Assembly: GCA_910579515.1 (NCBI GenBank)
Contig: CAJTUV010000019.1
Location: 1-64,000, forward strand
Reading direction: 5' to 3'
Origin: an uncultured Hungatella sp.
Lineage (GTDB): Bacteria; Bacillota; Clostridia; Lachnospirales; Lachnospiraceae
DNA: 64,000 nt
Translations under genes and position numbers: made by a program
The notes under the pieces: generated by a model
The model's database searches: none
What the model saw: only the letters and a program-made list of their open reading frames with translations
Told to the model about the DNA's origin: nothing
Shown: piece after piece, positions 1 to 7,932 of the stretch
Layout: every line of letters begins with the position of its first letter
Position numbering within the stretch: the stretch's first letter is position 1

Positions 1-102
1 AGGTCTGAGGGTTTATAGGTATCCCTTGAACAACCTAAATACAATATACAAGGAGGTCGGCTGAATAGGCAGACGGATAAAACAGGGGGAAAAACTTCGC
101 AT

Positions 103-429
103 TTGTTTGATACTGGTGAGAATGGAGGAAGGAATGATCTGGAGACTGCAGCAGAACCAATCATACAGGAAGAAGAGCAGGTTTCCCTTACAGGTACATG
201 GAAGTGTGGAGAGGGTGAGGTAATCTTCACAGAGAGCGGCAGCATGATGTTAGGATTAAACAGTATTGTCCTTGGAGGCGGATGGGTACAATATGAGGTT
301 ATAGATACCAAAACTCTTCATATAACAGGCGGCGGCCTTCCGGTTGGAATGAATATTAGCTATACACTGGATGGGGATTATCTTAGTTTGGAACTCAATG
401 ATACAACGATCACTTTTACTAAAAAATAG
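103..429 (+). CDS. small hypothetical protein, possibly the tail of a longer broken gene
   Basis: An 108-residue ORF read from a TTG codon at 103. The same frame stays open upstream to about position 19, where an in-frame stop lies at 16-18. No convincing ATG or ribosome binding site marks a start: a GGAGG at 52-56 points to no start codon in this frame. The last ~80 residues (from GTWKCGEG onward) alternate Gly-rich beta-strand segments and resemble the small beta-barrel C-terminal domains found after a zinc ribbon or membrane anchor in Firmicutes proteins (DUF5640/lipocalin-like). No signal peptide or membrane segment is present, so a 5' part may be missing. Function unknown; it may be a gene remnant. 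Confidence 0.4.
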   Translation: MFDTGENGGRNDLETAAEPIIQEEEQVSLTGTWKCGEGEVIFTESGSMMLGLNSIVLGGGWVQYEVIDTKTLHITGGGLPVGMNISYTLDGDYLSLELNDTTITFTKK

Positions 430-518
430 GAGGAGCGCAAACGTAACACGATACCTTTGACAGTTCACACTAGAAATGATACAATAATTTTGGAATAGGT
501 TTTATTAAGTTGATACAG

Positions 519-554
519 AAGCCGTTTTCTGCTTATGCAGGAGCGGCTTTTGTA
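519..554 (+). terminator. hairpin with short T tract
   Basis: AAGCCG at 519-524 pairs with CGGCTT at 544-549, with an inner CTGC/GCAG pairing (529-532 with 537-540), followed by TTTTG. It could terminate the upstream small ORF. The same bases also fall in a short open frame with a gene-like reading, so the assignment is uncertain. Confidence 0.4.
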
Positions 555-624
555 TATGGAGCCAGTACAAGAGGCGCCGCATATACTGTTTAGGGAAGAG
601 CAAAAAGAGAAATGCGAGAGATGC

Positions 625-1608
625 TCAGTTGGCGGAGCGCGACTTAGCCAAGGGCGAGGCCACGGTGCAATAATGCTCATGCAACTCGTATATTTTTTGC
701 TGAATTAGCTCTATTAGTTCCACTGGTTCTAAAACAGTGGCGTTGTTTCCAAATGGTAATATATAATCGGCGACCCATTCTAAAGCATCATGATTTATTT
801 CCATGTCGATTATTCCGCCGCCAGTTGGAAATGTTTTTAGTCCGCTTGCAAGTAAACATTCACTTTCACAGCGTTTAACGCCTATGTTTGTGAGCTGGAT
901 TTTCATGTGGCAATCATTTTGGATCTCTGATTTCTTAAGATATTCCTGAATTGAAGCAGGGATAGAATATTTCCCTTTGGGATAGGACGTTTCCTCTATG
1001 ATTTCTTTGATACGGTCAACTCGGAATACTCTGACTTGATTCGCGGCTGTACAATAAGCAGGGCAATACCATAGCCCATTCATGGCATATAAGCCAATCG
1101 GTATAATTGTACGTGTACTTTCAGAATGTGTCGACGAATATCGAATTGTTGCGGCGTGACGGTTAACGGCAATCAGGAACATTGACTTAAGCAATGGTGA
1201 ATCACAATGCCTGTCCGGAATCCAAAATACTACCTTGTTTTGAATCTGGGCAATACTATTTTGTATATCTAAGGGCAGGCAATTCAAAAATTTTTTTAAG
1301 ACAGATATGGTTTCCTGTTCAAAAGGCAAGTCACGATAAAACTGTAAGGCTTGACAAGCAAAAAAGATAGCTTTTGCTTCGCTTTCTGAAAAAGCAATGG
1401 GCGGCAGAATACGTTCTTTCAAGATATGATACCCGCCAGCCGCTCCAACTTCGGAGTAAAGGGGAAAACCGGCTTGTTCTAATTCTTGCAGATCGCGTAG
1501 AATCGTTCTTTTTGATACAGAAAATTCATTCGCTAATTCGCCTACTGTAAATTTTTTTTTTGCATTTATTGTTATCATCATTTCAATGAGCCGCTCTGCT
1601 TTTGACAT
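625..1608 (-). CDS. YafY-type HTH/WYL-domain transcriptional regulator
   Basis: A 327-residue DNA-binding regulator. Residues 1-60 form a DeoR/HTH_11 winged helix (ANEFSVSKRTILRDLQ). The middle and C-terminal parts match the WYL ligand-sensing region (GLWYCPAYC near residue 185, then RVFRVDRI). The ATG at 1608 follows an AAAGGAG ribosome binding site. The gene is divergent from a YciI-like gene at 1741, and a perfect 10-bp inverted repeat sits just upstream of its own start, so autoregulation and control of the neighbour are likely. The last ~15 residues (after HEHYC) look unlike a normal family end and overlap a gene-like reading on the other strand, so the natural stop may have been lost. 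Ligand unknown. Confidence 0.8.
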   Translation of the reverse strand: MSKAERLIEMMITINAKKKFTVGELANEFSVSKRTILRDLQELEQAGFPLYSEVGAAGGYHILKERILPPIAFSESEAKAIFFACQALQFYRDLPFEQETISVLKKFLNCLPLDIQNSIAQIQNKVVFWIPDRHCDSPLLKSMFLIAVNRHAATIRYSSTHSESTRTIIPIGLYAMNGLWYCPAYCTAANQVRVFRVDRIKEIIEETSYPKGKYSIPASIQEYLKKSEIQNDCHMKIQLTNIGVKRCESECLLASGLKTFPTGGGIIDMEINHDALEWVADYILPFGNNATVLEPVELIELIQQKIYELHEHYCTVASPLAKSRSAN

Positions 1609-1625
1609 TTTAAAACTCCTTTCAC

Positions 1626-1650
1626 AATAGTGACAGCTTTTGTCACTATT
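1626..1650. promoter_or_regulatory. perfect 10-bp inverted repeat, probable operator
   Basis: AATAGTGACA at 1626-1635 and TGTCACTATT at 1641-1650 form a perfect palindrome around a 5-nt spacer. It lies between the divergent WYL regulator and the YciI gene. It is downstream of the regulator's predicted promoter, and its right half overlaps a TTGTCA (1640-1645) that could be the -35 of the rightward gene. Binding by the regulator encoded at 625-1608 is inferred. Confidence 0.65.
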
Positions 1651-1652
1651 CT

Positions 1653-1681
1653 ATGATAAACTATTTATATACGAAATGCAA
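1653..1681 (-). promoter_or_regulatory. probable sigma-A promoter for the WYL regulator
   Basis: Read on the minus strand: TTGCAT (plus-strand 1676-1681), a 17-nt spacer, then TATCAT (plus-strand 1653-1658). The operator palindrome lies immediately downstream, as in an autorepressed gene. Confidence 0.5.
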
Positions 1682-1740
1682 TATGGCATAAAAATCTATA
1701 CAGCGATTGGCACATGGCTGAATGTAAAGGAGAAAGAAGA

Positions 1741-2040
1741 ATGGAAAAATTAATGTACATGATGATGATTGAGAAAAGCAAGACCTATAATAAGATGACA
1801 AAACAGGTAGTTATGGAACACGTTGAGAATATAAGAAAGCTGGACGATGAAGGAAAGCTGGAAATCTGCGGTGTCTTTCGGGGGTATCCTGGAATGGCAG
1901 GAATGTATATCTTAAAGACAGAGAGCCGTGAAGAAGCAGAAGAGATCTGCAAGGCGGAGCCGTTGGTTTTAGGAGGATATGCAACGTATAAGCTAGTCGG
2001 TTTACAGATTGCAAACCGTGAGAATAATTACTTGCTATAA
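1741..2040 (+). CDS. YciI-like (YCII-related domain) protein
   Basis: A ~99-residue small alpha/beta protein of the ferredoxin-like YCII family. It starts MEKLMYMMMIE and has the family's closing pattern (EEAEEICKAEPLVLGGYATYKLV). The start is the ATG at 1741, preceded by AAAGGAG at 1726-1732; an upstream in-frame ATG at 1714 has no ribosome binding site. Family members are small dimeric proteins, often of unknown enzymatic function. It is divergent from the WYL regulator, with the shared palindrome between them, so it is probably that regulator's target. Confidence 0.7.
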   Translation: MEKLMYMMMIEKSKTYNKMTKQVVMEHVENIRKLDDEGKLEICGVFRGYPGMAGMYILKTESREEAEEICKAEPLVLGGYATYKLVGLQIANRENNYLL

Positions 2041-2062
2041 TTGCTGAGGTAAAAATAATATG

Positions 2063-2098
2063 ATATGCCGCGCCTATCCACAGATAGAAGCGGCATAT
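2063..2098 (-). terminator. hairpin downstream of the hydrolase gene
   Basis: ATATGCCGC (2063-2071) pairs with GCGGCATAT (2090-2098), with inner CTATC/GATAG pairing. Read on the minus strand, the stem is followed by an A/T-rich stretch including ATTTTTA. This suits the end of the minus-strand operon; it may also stop the YciI transcript. Confidence 0.6.
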
Positions 2099-2106
2099 GA
2101 ATGGAA

Positions 2107-2976
2107 TTAAAAAGACACGTTTGTATAGGTTCGCAGAAATTTCAGGATAATATCCAAAATTTCGGGTTGATAAAATTCATCAACACCATGAAGACATCCT
2201 TCCAGGCGATAATAATCACATGGCACTTTATAGGAAATCAATTTCTCATAAAAGTTATCGCTCTGGGAAATAGCTACTTTCTCATCCCTGGTTCCGTGGA
2301 AGATTAGAAAAGGAACGGTGTTTTTGCTCACATGCTCAATAGGGCTGTATTTGCGCATATTCTCCAGTTTTTCCGTTTCTGTTCCTTCAAACTTTTGCAA
2401 ATAAGCGATATAGTCAGGGGAATTTGCTTTATGACTGTTGAGCCGGTCTACCATACTGGCCGATCCATAGAAGTCAATAGCTCCTCTTAATTGAATGCCC
2501 TGTTCCAGAAAGTCTCCCTGGTCGTATTCTGTATATTCTCCCAATACTCCCATCATGCTTGCCAGGACTGCTCCGGCGGATTCCCCCATAACAAAGATAT
2601 TGTCTGTATCAATTAAATACTGTTTAGCGTGAGCCTTTAAATAGCGAATGGCTGCTCTGGCATCAATCAGGCTTGCAGGGAGAGGGGCATCGTTGATCGT
2701 TCGGTATTCCACACTTGCGATGATAAATCCCTGTTTGGCGAGAGGGACAAGCTGCGGAATCCAGATATCTTTATCTACTACCTGAAAGGCGCCGCCGCAG
2801 AACCATACGATAAGAGGAAGAGGCGTTGTGTGGTTTTCTTTATGTTTGGGAAGCAGGATGCTCATTTTCAACGGGCGTTCGGTTTCCCCATACCAATAAG
2901 CTTCCATTTTGTATGTAATATCAGTGATCAAAGATATGGCTTCCTGTTGAATATTGACTTGAATCGTTTTCTTCAT
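2107..2976 (-). CDS. alpha/beta-hydrolase, acetyl-esterase/lipase type
   Basis: A 289-residue cytoplasmic alpha/beta-hydrolase of the esterase/BD-FAE/Aes group. Visible elements are the oxyanion-hole segment WFCGGAF (residues 58-64), the nucleophile elbow GESAGA with Ser133, Asp231 in HGTRDEKV, and His263 in CLHGVDEF, giving a complete Ser-Asp-His triad. No signal peptide. It follows the second permease gene by 12 nt and closes a four-gene sugar-uptake operon, which suggests it removes acyl groups from imported acetylated oligosaccharides. That substrate is inferred from context; other esters are possible. The ATG at 2976 has a clear AAGGAGGAA ribosome binding site. Confidence 0.85.
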   Translation of the reverse strand: MKKTIQVNIQQEAISLITDITYKMEAYWYGETERPLKMSILLPKHKENHTTPLPLIVWFCGGAFQVVDKDIWIPQLVPLAKQGFIIASVEYRTINDAPLPASLIDARAAIRYLKAHAKQYLIDTDNIFVMGESAGAVLASMMGVLGEYTEYDQGDFLEQGIQLRGAIDFYGSASMVDRLNSHKANSPDYIAYLQKFEGTETEKLENMRKYSPIEHVSKNTVPFLIFHGTRDEKVAISQSDNFYEKLISYKVPCDYYRLEGCLHGVDEFYQPEILDIILKFLRTYTNVSF

Positions 2977-2988
2977 GAATGTTCCTCC

Positions 2989-3816
2989 TTAGCCTTTCAC
3001 TGCGCCGGCTGTAAGCCCTTTAATAAAGTATTTTTGCAGAAAAATAAACAAAATCGAGATAGGGAGAGAGGCAAGGATAATACCGGCGAAAGCATACCCA
3101 TACTCGCTGACATACTCTCCGAAAAAGGAGTTGATTCCAACCATCAGGGTCGGCTTTCTGGCACTGTTTAACAAGGTGCTGCTTAAAAGAAAATCATTCC
3201 AGATGGTAATGCCGGAACGGATACAGCAGGTGGCTGTGATGGGCGCCAGGAGAGGCAAAAATACCTGAAAATAGACCTGGAAGGTGGAACATCCGTCTAT
3301 ATAGGCAGCTTCCTCCAATTCCATAGGAAGCGCGCTCATAAATCCAGAGTAGAGGAAGGTACAGAAAGGCAGATGCCACGCCACATGGATAAAAATGCAG
3401 CCCCAGACTGAGTTGTACAGATTTATTTTTGTTGAAAGCATCACAAGGGACAGAAGACAGCTGATAAATGGAACTACCATCAGAGCCACATTGACAGAAT
3501 AGTATGTTCTAAAAAATCTTCCCTTGATTCTGGATAAAGCGAATCCAGCCAAAGAGCTGATTACGATTAAGAGAATTAACGTCATGACGGTAATAAACCC
3601 TGTGTTAAAAAGGGATTGAGCAAATTTCATATTTTTCCAGACATAAGAAAAGTTTCCCAAAGTGAATCTTTCCCAGATAATGTGAAGGGGATATTTTACA
3701 ATGTCTTTACGGGATTTGAAGGCGCTGATGATAAAATAGTAAATTGGCAGCCAGCAAAGGGCTGTGCAAAATAAGAGAAACAGCTCGCTGGCAATCATAA
3801 GAGTTTTCTTTTTCAT
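2989..3816 (-). CDS. ABC sugar transporter permease, MalG type (CUT1)
   Basis: A ~275-residue inner-membrane permease with six predicted membrane segments and the conserved EAA loop near residue 175 (ELEEAAYIDGCSTFQVYFQVFLP written in pieces: EEAAYIDG, then FQVFLPLL). It would pair with the neighbouring MalF-type permease and an ATPase not encoded in this window; CUT1 systems often share an MsmK-like ATPase. The ATG at 3816 overlaps the stop of the upstream permease (TGATG), indicating translational coupling. A TTG one codon earlier is less likely to be the start. Confidence 0.85.
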   Translation of the reverse strand: MKKKTLMIASELFLLFCTALCWLPIYYFIISAFKSRKDIVKYPLHIIWERFTLGNFSYVWKNMKFAQSLFNTGFITVMTLILLIVISSLAGFALSRIKGRFFRTYYSVNVALMVVPFISCLLSLVMLSTKINLYNSVWGCIFIHVAWHLPFCTFLYSGFMSALPMELEEAAYIDGCSTFQVYFQVFLPLLAPITATCCIRSGITIWNDFLLSSTLLNSARKPTLMVGINSFFGEYVSEYGYAFAGIILASLPISILFIFLQKYFIKGLTAGAVKG

Positions 3817-4727
3817 CAATAAATATCCTCTCTTTTCTTTAATACATAAAGCTGGATCAGGGATATGAGGGTAATTACAATTACCAGCAGCACGGACATG
3901 GCTGAAGCGATGCCGTATTTATTGGTGCTAAAGGAGTAAAAATAAATTCTTTGAGTCAGGATACGGGTAGAATAACCTGGGAGCCCCTTGGATACCGTAT
4001 AGGGCAGCTCGTAAGCCTTAAATGCCGCAATGGAGGTGGTAATTACATTGATCGTGATAGAGGGAGCCATCAGAGGAATTACAATCTTCATTTTCTTCTG
4101 AAACTCACTGGCGCCGTCTAAATCTGCAGCTTCCAGCATGTCTGTAGGAATGTTCTGAAGACCAGCCAGGAAAATGATGGCGCACATGCCAATCTGGCCC
4201 CAGACGCTTGCTATAATTATGGCAGCCATGGTGACGCCGTAGGTTTCCAACCAGTTAACACTTTTTATGCCCATTTGGTTTAAAAGGAAATTGACCAATC
4301 CCCCATTAAAATTAAACATAATTCGCCAGATGATTCCTACAATGGCGCCGCTTAAAAGGCAGGGGAAGAACCAAAAAAAGCGCAGCAGCGTCCGATTAAC
4401 CCGCCATTTTCCCCTCTTATCCAAGGCCAGGGCGACCAAAAATCCGCATAAAACTACCAAGCCTGTAACGCCGATGGCATAGATGACAGTGGCTTTTGCC
4501 ATCTCCCAGAAGCCCTCTGTTGAAGGCAGAAGCTTATAATTGTCAGGGCCGACAAATTTCATTTGAGACATTCCGTTCCAGTCAAACAGGCTGTAAAAAA
4601 TCACACTGACAAGAGGATAGACGATAAAGGCTGCCAGAAACAAAGTCAGGGGAAGTAAAAACAAAAGTCCGGTCAGCTGTTTTTTCTGATTCCAGGTCAA
4701 TTTGTGTTTGGATGTATGTGTTTTCAT
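3816..4727 (-). CDS. ABC sugar transporter permease, MalF type (CUT1)
   Basis: A ~303-residue permease with six membrane segments and an EAA loop (MLEAADLDGASEFQ), followed by the usual IPLMAPS. I chose the ATG at 4727 because GAGGTG lies six bases upstream; the in-frame GTG at 4736 overlaps that ribosome binding site. It is the first permease of the sugar operon and lies 124 bp downstream of the binding-protein gene, a gap in which I see no gene or clear hairpin. It forms the translocation pore with the MalG-type partner. The imported sugar cannot be told from sequence. Confidence 0.85.
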   Translation of the reverse strand: MKTHTSKHKLTWNQKKQLTGLLFLLPLTLFLAAFIVYPLVSVIFYSLFDWNGMSQMKFVGPDNYKLLPSTEGFWEMAKATVIYAIGVTGLVVLCGFLVALALDKRGKWRVNRTLLRFFWFFPCLLSGAIVGIIWRIMFNFNGGLVNFLLNQMGIKSVNWLETYGVTMAAIIIASVWGQIGMCAIIFLAGLQNIPTDMLEAADLDGASEFQKKMKIVIPLMAPSITINVITTSIAAFKAYELPYTVSKGLPGYSTRILTQRIYFYSFSTNKYGIASAMSVLLVIVITLISLIQLYVLKKREDIY

Positions 4728-4851
4728 AACTGTCACCTCGCATTTTATGAAAATTGGCTGTCACACGCTTGATAGGTCTCGAGTAGTAAGTCGATGTGCG
4801 GCAGCCAAGATTCGTTTTGGTAACGGGCCAGTACAGAGAACGCCTGGTCGC

Positions 4852-6195
4852 TTAGTTGTGGTATTGGGACAAGAGCTGGGTCATGGTCTTTACCGCTTCT
4901 TCAATAGAAGCATTTCCAGAGTACACATCCCGAAGGGCTGTACATGCTCCGTCTTTAAACTCTGCGGTATAGAAGTTGTATCCCATCATAACAGAGTCAA
5001 GATTGTTGACCTGGCTTACTAAATCCTTGATACCTTCATGAAGCACGATCTGGTCTGATGCCATATTGGTCAGAACCGGTACGGTTCCTCTGGCATTCTG
5101 AATGATTTTAAAGTTTTCTGGTTCAAAAATCCAATTAAAGAAAATATCGGCGGCTTCGCTGATCTTAGGGTCGTCCTGCTTAGTCAGACCAAATCCGGCT
5201 TCTGTTGAGGTACTGATCCATAAAGGCTTTCCTGGGTCATTAAAAGGCGGAAAGATAGCTTTTCCTGACCCCTCAATGCCAGTATAGGATTCAATGGCTT
5301 CAAGAGCAGAGGCCGATACCCAGTTTCCACCTAACAGCATAGCGGCTCCGCCGTCAGCCATAACCGCTACTGCATCATCCTGGGCAGTAGAGGAACTGCC
5401 TTCCATAATATAGGGAATCAGCTCATTCATCTTTTGGCAGATTTCTGGGTAAGCGGCAAAGTCAAAGGTTCCATTTACCAAAGCTTCCTGATAGGCCGCG
5501 GCTTCCTCAGGAGATTTCAGGCAGTTGGCTAAAAGAAGCTCGTAGACCATATAGCAGATCGTAGCGTGATCTCCGTTAAAAAGAAACGGTGCATAGTCAG
5601 TCTTTTCCTTGATATCTTTGCAGCACTGAATGAACTGCGCCCAGTCAGCTGGCGGGGCCTCCCAACCGGCTTCCTTTAAAGCTTCCATATTTACATAGAG
5701 GGCGGAGAAGGAAGCGCCTTGTGTTACGCCATATTCGATATCATTATGGGTAAAGGCTTCCCTGAACTTGTCAGGAATATTCGCAACACAGTCTAAGCCG
5801 GAAACATCACGGATATATCCTTCCTCTACCATATTTAGATAAATGTCTGAACTCGTAATTTTGATTAAAGCAGGCAGATCCTGAGCGGCGAGACGAGTGG
5901 AAATAAAAGCGTCGAAGTTCTGCTGCGCTCCTACAGATTCTAATGTAATCCATGGATATTCATTTTCAAAGGTAGCTTTCATTTCATTCCAGGCTTCGGC
6001 CCAGTTGGTATCCACAATCTGAACCTCCAGAACCACTTCTTCATGGTCGTCTGACTCAGAGCCTTTTGAAGCTTGCGTGGCGGCAGGGGCTACGCTTGAC
6101 GGAGAATCAGGAGCTTTGCTTGTGCATCCTACAGTTACTAAACTAATCATGGTTGCTGTCAGTAATAATGCCATAAATCTTCTTGTCTTTTTCAT
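4852..6195 (-). CDS. extracellular sugar-binding lipoprotein (family 1)
   Basis: A 447-residue solute-binding protein. The N-terminus has a lysine-rich start, a hydrophobic run and the lipobox VTVGC with Cys24 as the lipidation site, followed by a Ser/Ala/Pro-rich linker. The mature part fits the MalE-like SBP_bac_1 fold (TRLAAQDLPALIKI, then GGAAMLLGGNW around residue 275). It would hand a mono- or oligosaccharide to the two downstream permeases. It is the promoter-proximal gene of the operon. The upstream region carries a sigma-A-like promoter and repeated ATGTAATA-like motifs that could be the ROK regulator's sites. Confidence 0.88.
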   Translation of the reverse strand: MKKTRRFMALLLTATMISLVTVGCTSKAPDSPSSVAPAATQASKGSESDDHEEVVLEVQIVDTNWAEAWNEMKATFENEYPWITLESVGAQQNFDAFISTRLAAQDLPALIKITSSDIYLNMVEEGYIRDVSGLDCVANIPDKFREAFTHNDIEYGVTQGASFSALYVNMEALKEAGWEAPPADWAQFIQCCKDIKEKTDYAPFLFNGDHATICYMVYELLLANCLKSPEEAAAYQEALVNGTFDFAAYPEICQKMNELIPYIMEGSSSTAQDDAVAVMADGGAAMLLGGNWVSASALEAIESYTGIEGSGKAIFPPFNDPGKPLWISTSTEAGFGLTKQDDPKISEAADIFFNWIFEPENFKIIQNARGTVPVLTNMASDQIVLHEGIKDLVSQVNNLDSVMMGYNFYTAEFKDGACTALRDVYSGNASIEEAVKTMTQLLSQYHN

Positions 6196-6257
6196 AACAG
6201 AGTGCCTTCCCTTCTTTCTGATTTTGAATGTTAGTAACGTAACTTTATTACATAACT

Positions 6258-6286
6258 ATATTACATTATATTTGGATAACAATCAA
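6258..6286 (-). promoter_or_regulatory. probable promoter of the sugar-uptake operon
   Basis: On the minus strand, TTGATT (plus 6281-6286), a 17-nt spacer and TAATAT (plus 6258-6263). Downstream toward the binding-protein gene are near-repeats of ATGTAATA / TTATGTAATA / TTACGTTACTA, a plausible operator zone for the ROK-type regulator encoded just upstream. Confidence 0.5.
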
Positions 6287-6328
6287 TATAATAAATAGAA
6301 AAATTTCAGCAAATTTTTTGGCAAAAAT

Positions 6329-6360
6329 ACACAAGACTGGCGACAGAACCAGTCTTGTGT
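6329..6360 (-). terminator. rho-independent terminator of the ROK regulator gene
   Basis: Perfect 12-bp stem: ACACAAGACTGG (6329-6340) and CCAGTCTTGTGT (6349-6360) around an 8-nt loop. Read on the minus strand it is followed by ATTTTTG, 11 bp after the regulator's stop codon. Confidence 0.8.
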
Positions 6361-6370
6361 AAAAATGATT

Positions 6371-7627
6371 TTATAAATCCTCATATAAGGTATTATGTTC
6401 CAAAAAATGTTTTTGCATAAGGAAGTGGGATCCAAAAAGACAAATTTCAAATAAATCTTCAAGCTGAAAAATAAGCTTCATTTGCTGTTTTACATCCTGA
6501 AAATAGAGAAAGTCCTGGAAATTTAAATAGATTCTCTGCTCAAAGCACTTGTGATACTGGCGGGGAAGACCGTTAAACACAATATACTGAGGATCAAAGC
6601 ATACCACCATATTCATGAGCACCGCAAAAAATACATCTGCCATATACTCCACCAGCTTTATAGCCTGCTCATTTCCGCTGTCGGCTGCCTGAAAAATAGC
6701 CAGACGAAGATCGTTTTTTATTTCAGAATTGTTTTGAAACATAAGAATATTCTCTTTGTGCTCCTTCGGAAGCTGAGAGAATAGCTGAGATATTTTTTCT
6801 TCTGAGATCATGTGACGGAAAATAGCTTTTTCCTCTCTGTGTTCCCCTTTATAATTAGAAAAATCAATTACCATATTTTCGATTTCTCCACAGACAGGAC
6901 TGTCTGTAAAAGAAAAATGGCCTTGTTCGATCATTCGCATGGAAATACCAGAACCCCAATATAAGACGATGATTCTGGAGGCAGCCATCTTAGAATTGGT
7001 TAATACATGGGCGGAGACCAGAGCGATCAGGTTTTCCATCTGAATGTTTGGAATTTCTGTCAGCTGGCTTTCCAGTATTTTTTTGAGGGGAATATTTTCC
7101 CCCCAATGGGGGCTGGTAGTAGTTTTTTTAATAATACCTTCCTTTGTATCAACTAATCCGTTATTGCCCACCAGGAATTCGTAGATACTCTCAGGAGGGA
7201 TATTATTTCGGGATATAAGGGTCCTGATTCCGCTTACCAGGATTGCTACATAGTCCTCCAAGGTATAGGATTCTTTATGGGGGATGACACATTGGTCAAT
7301 ACATTTGCCGGAAAAATCAAAAAGGGCGGTACATATTACAAGGTTATAAATCTGAAAAGAACACAGGAAATAGATGTCAGGGTTAATAGCAAATATTTCT
7401 GGCCGTTTTCCTCCGGAGTCTGTGGAGTTTCCTTTGCCGCAGCTTACAATAAGATTTTTTTTACCGAAAAAGTCCAATTTCTTTTTTACAGTCTGTCGGC
7501 TGATATTTAAAGTATTGGATATTTCTGTAACGGAATGGGGAAGTCCGTCCTTCATATAATCGAGAATCAGCTTTCGATTTTCAATGTTCAAATCACGGGG
7601 CATAGCTTTTTCATTTGCTATTTTCAT
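6371..7627 (-). CDS. ROK-family (NagC/XylR-like) transcriptional regulator
   Basis: About 418 residues. The N-terminal ~75 residues form a winged helix (VTEISNTLNISRQTVKKKLD), followed by a ROK-type sugar-sensing region. The family's zinc-site cysteine cluster (CxCGxxGC) and the kinase-type DxGxT motif are not visible, so the ROK part looks degenerate and purely regulatory. I chose the ATG at 7627, which has GGAGGT seven bases upstream; the ATG at 7642 overlaps that ribosome binding site. The gene sits upstream of the sugar ABC operon on the same strand with its own terminator between, so it is the likely local repressor. The effector sugar is unknown. Confidence 0.75.
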   Translation of the reverse strand: MKIANEKAMPRDLNIENRKLILDYMKDGLPHSVTEISNTLNISRQTVKKKLDFFGKKNLIVSCGKGNSTDSGGKRPEIFAINPDIYFLCSFQIYNLVICTALFDFSGKCIDQCVIPHKESYTLEDYVAILVSGIRTLISRNNIPPESIYEFLVGNNGLVDTKEGIIKKTTTSPHWGENIPLKKILESQLTEIPNIQMENLIALVSAHVLTNSKMAASRIIVLYWGSGISMRMIEQGHFSFTDSPVCGEIENMVIDFSNYKGEHREEKAIFRHMISEEKISQLFSQLPKEHKENILMFQNNSEIKNDLRLAIFQAADSGNEQAIKLVEYMADVFFAVLMNMVVCFDPQYIVFNGLPRQYHKCFEQRIYLNFQDFLYFQDVKQQMKLIFQLEDLFEICLFGSHFLMQKHFLEHNTLYEDL

Positions 7628-7708
7628 CAGGATAACCTCCATTATTCATGATACCATCATATCAGAGCGGAATCATAATGTCTAGTGGTTACGGTTGGCG
7701 GGGCGGGG

Positions 7709-7817
7709 AAAAACGGACAAAAACAGGCGTCAAGCTTGCTTGTAAGACTGATTTTGTCCGTTTTTCCACATTGGGCGAATGCCCGATGCTTCTTGTCCGG
7801 CTACGCCGGACAAGAAG
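7709..7817. repeat. palindromic repeat element with two strong hairpins
   Basis: AAAAACGGACAAAA (7709-7722) pairs perfectly with TTTTGTCCGTTTTT (7752-7765). A second perfect stem pairs 7789-7801 (CTTCTTGTCCGGC) with 7805-7817 around a 3-nt loop. Between them is a TTGGGC/GCCCGA hairpin. Flanking GTTACGGTT (about 7688) and, inverted, AACAGTAAC (about 7833) may be outer ends. No protein is plausible on either strand. It looks like a REP/MITE-like interspersed element or a structured RNA between the ROK and PadR units. Confidence 0.6.
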
Positions 7818-7873
7818 ATACCCCATCCGGTGAACAGTAACGTTTAGCGCATTGACTACTAATTTATACTTAG

Positions 7874-7903
7874 TACTTGACATTGCCAAGTAGTAGGTAT
7901 AAT
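7874..7903 (+). promoter_or_regulatory. promoter and probable PadR operator
   Basis: TTGACA at 7877-7882 and TATAAT at 7898-7903 form a promoter with a short 15-nt spacer. The -35 is embedded in a near-perfect palindrome at 7874-7892: TACTTG and CAAGTA arms, 16 of 18 arm positions symmetric. Such TACTTG-N7-CAAGTA sites fit autoregulation by the PadR repressor that follows. Confidence 0.65.
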
Positions 7904-7932
7904 ATATAACTAAGAGAAAGGGTGGGAAGCGT

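Noticed and set aside
73..80. FSHNGRP in the ATPase (residues 73-79 of the protein at 44677) as a lost catalytic Asp
   Set aside because: As I recall, sacsin-like ATPases commonly have His-Asn/Asp-Gly at this point, so it is probably a family feature rather than a defect. The coordinates given here are residue numbers.
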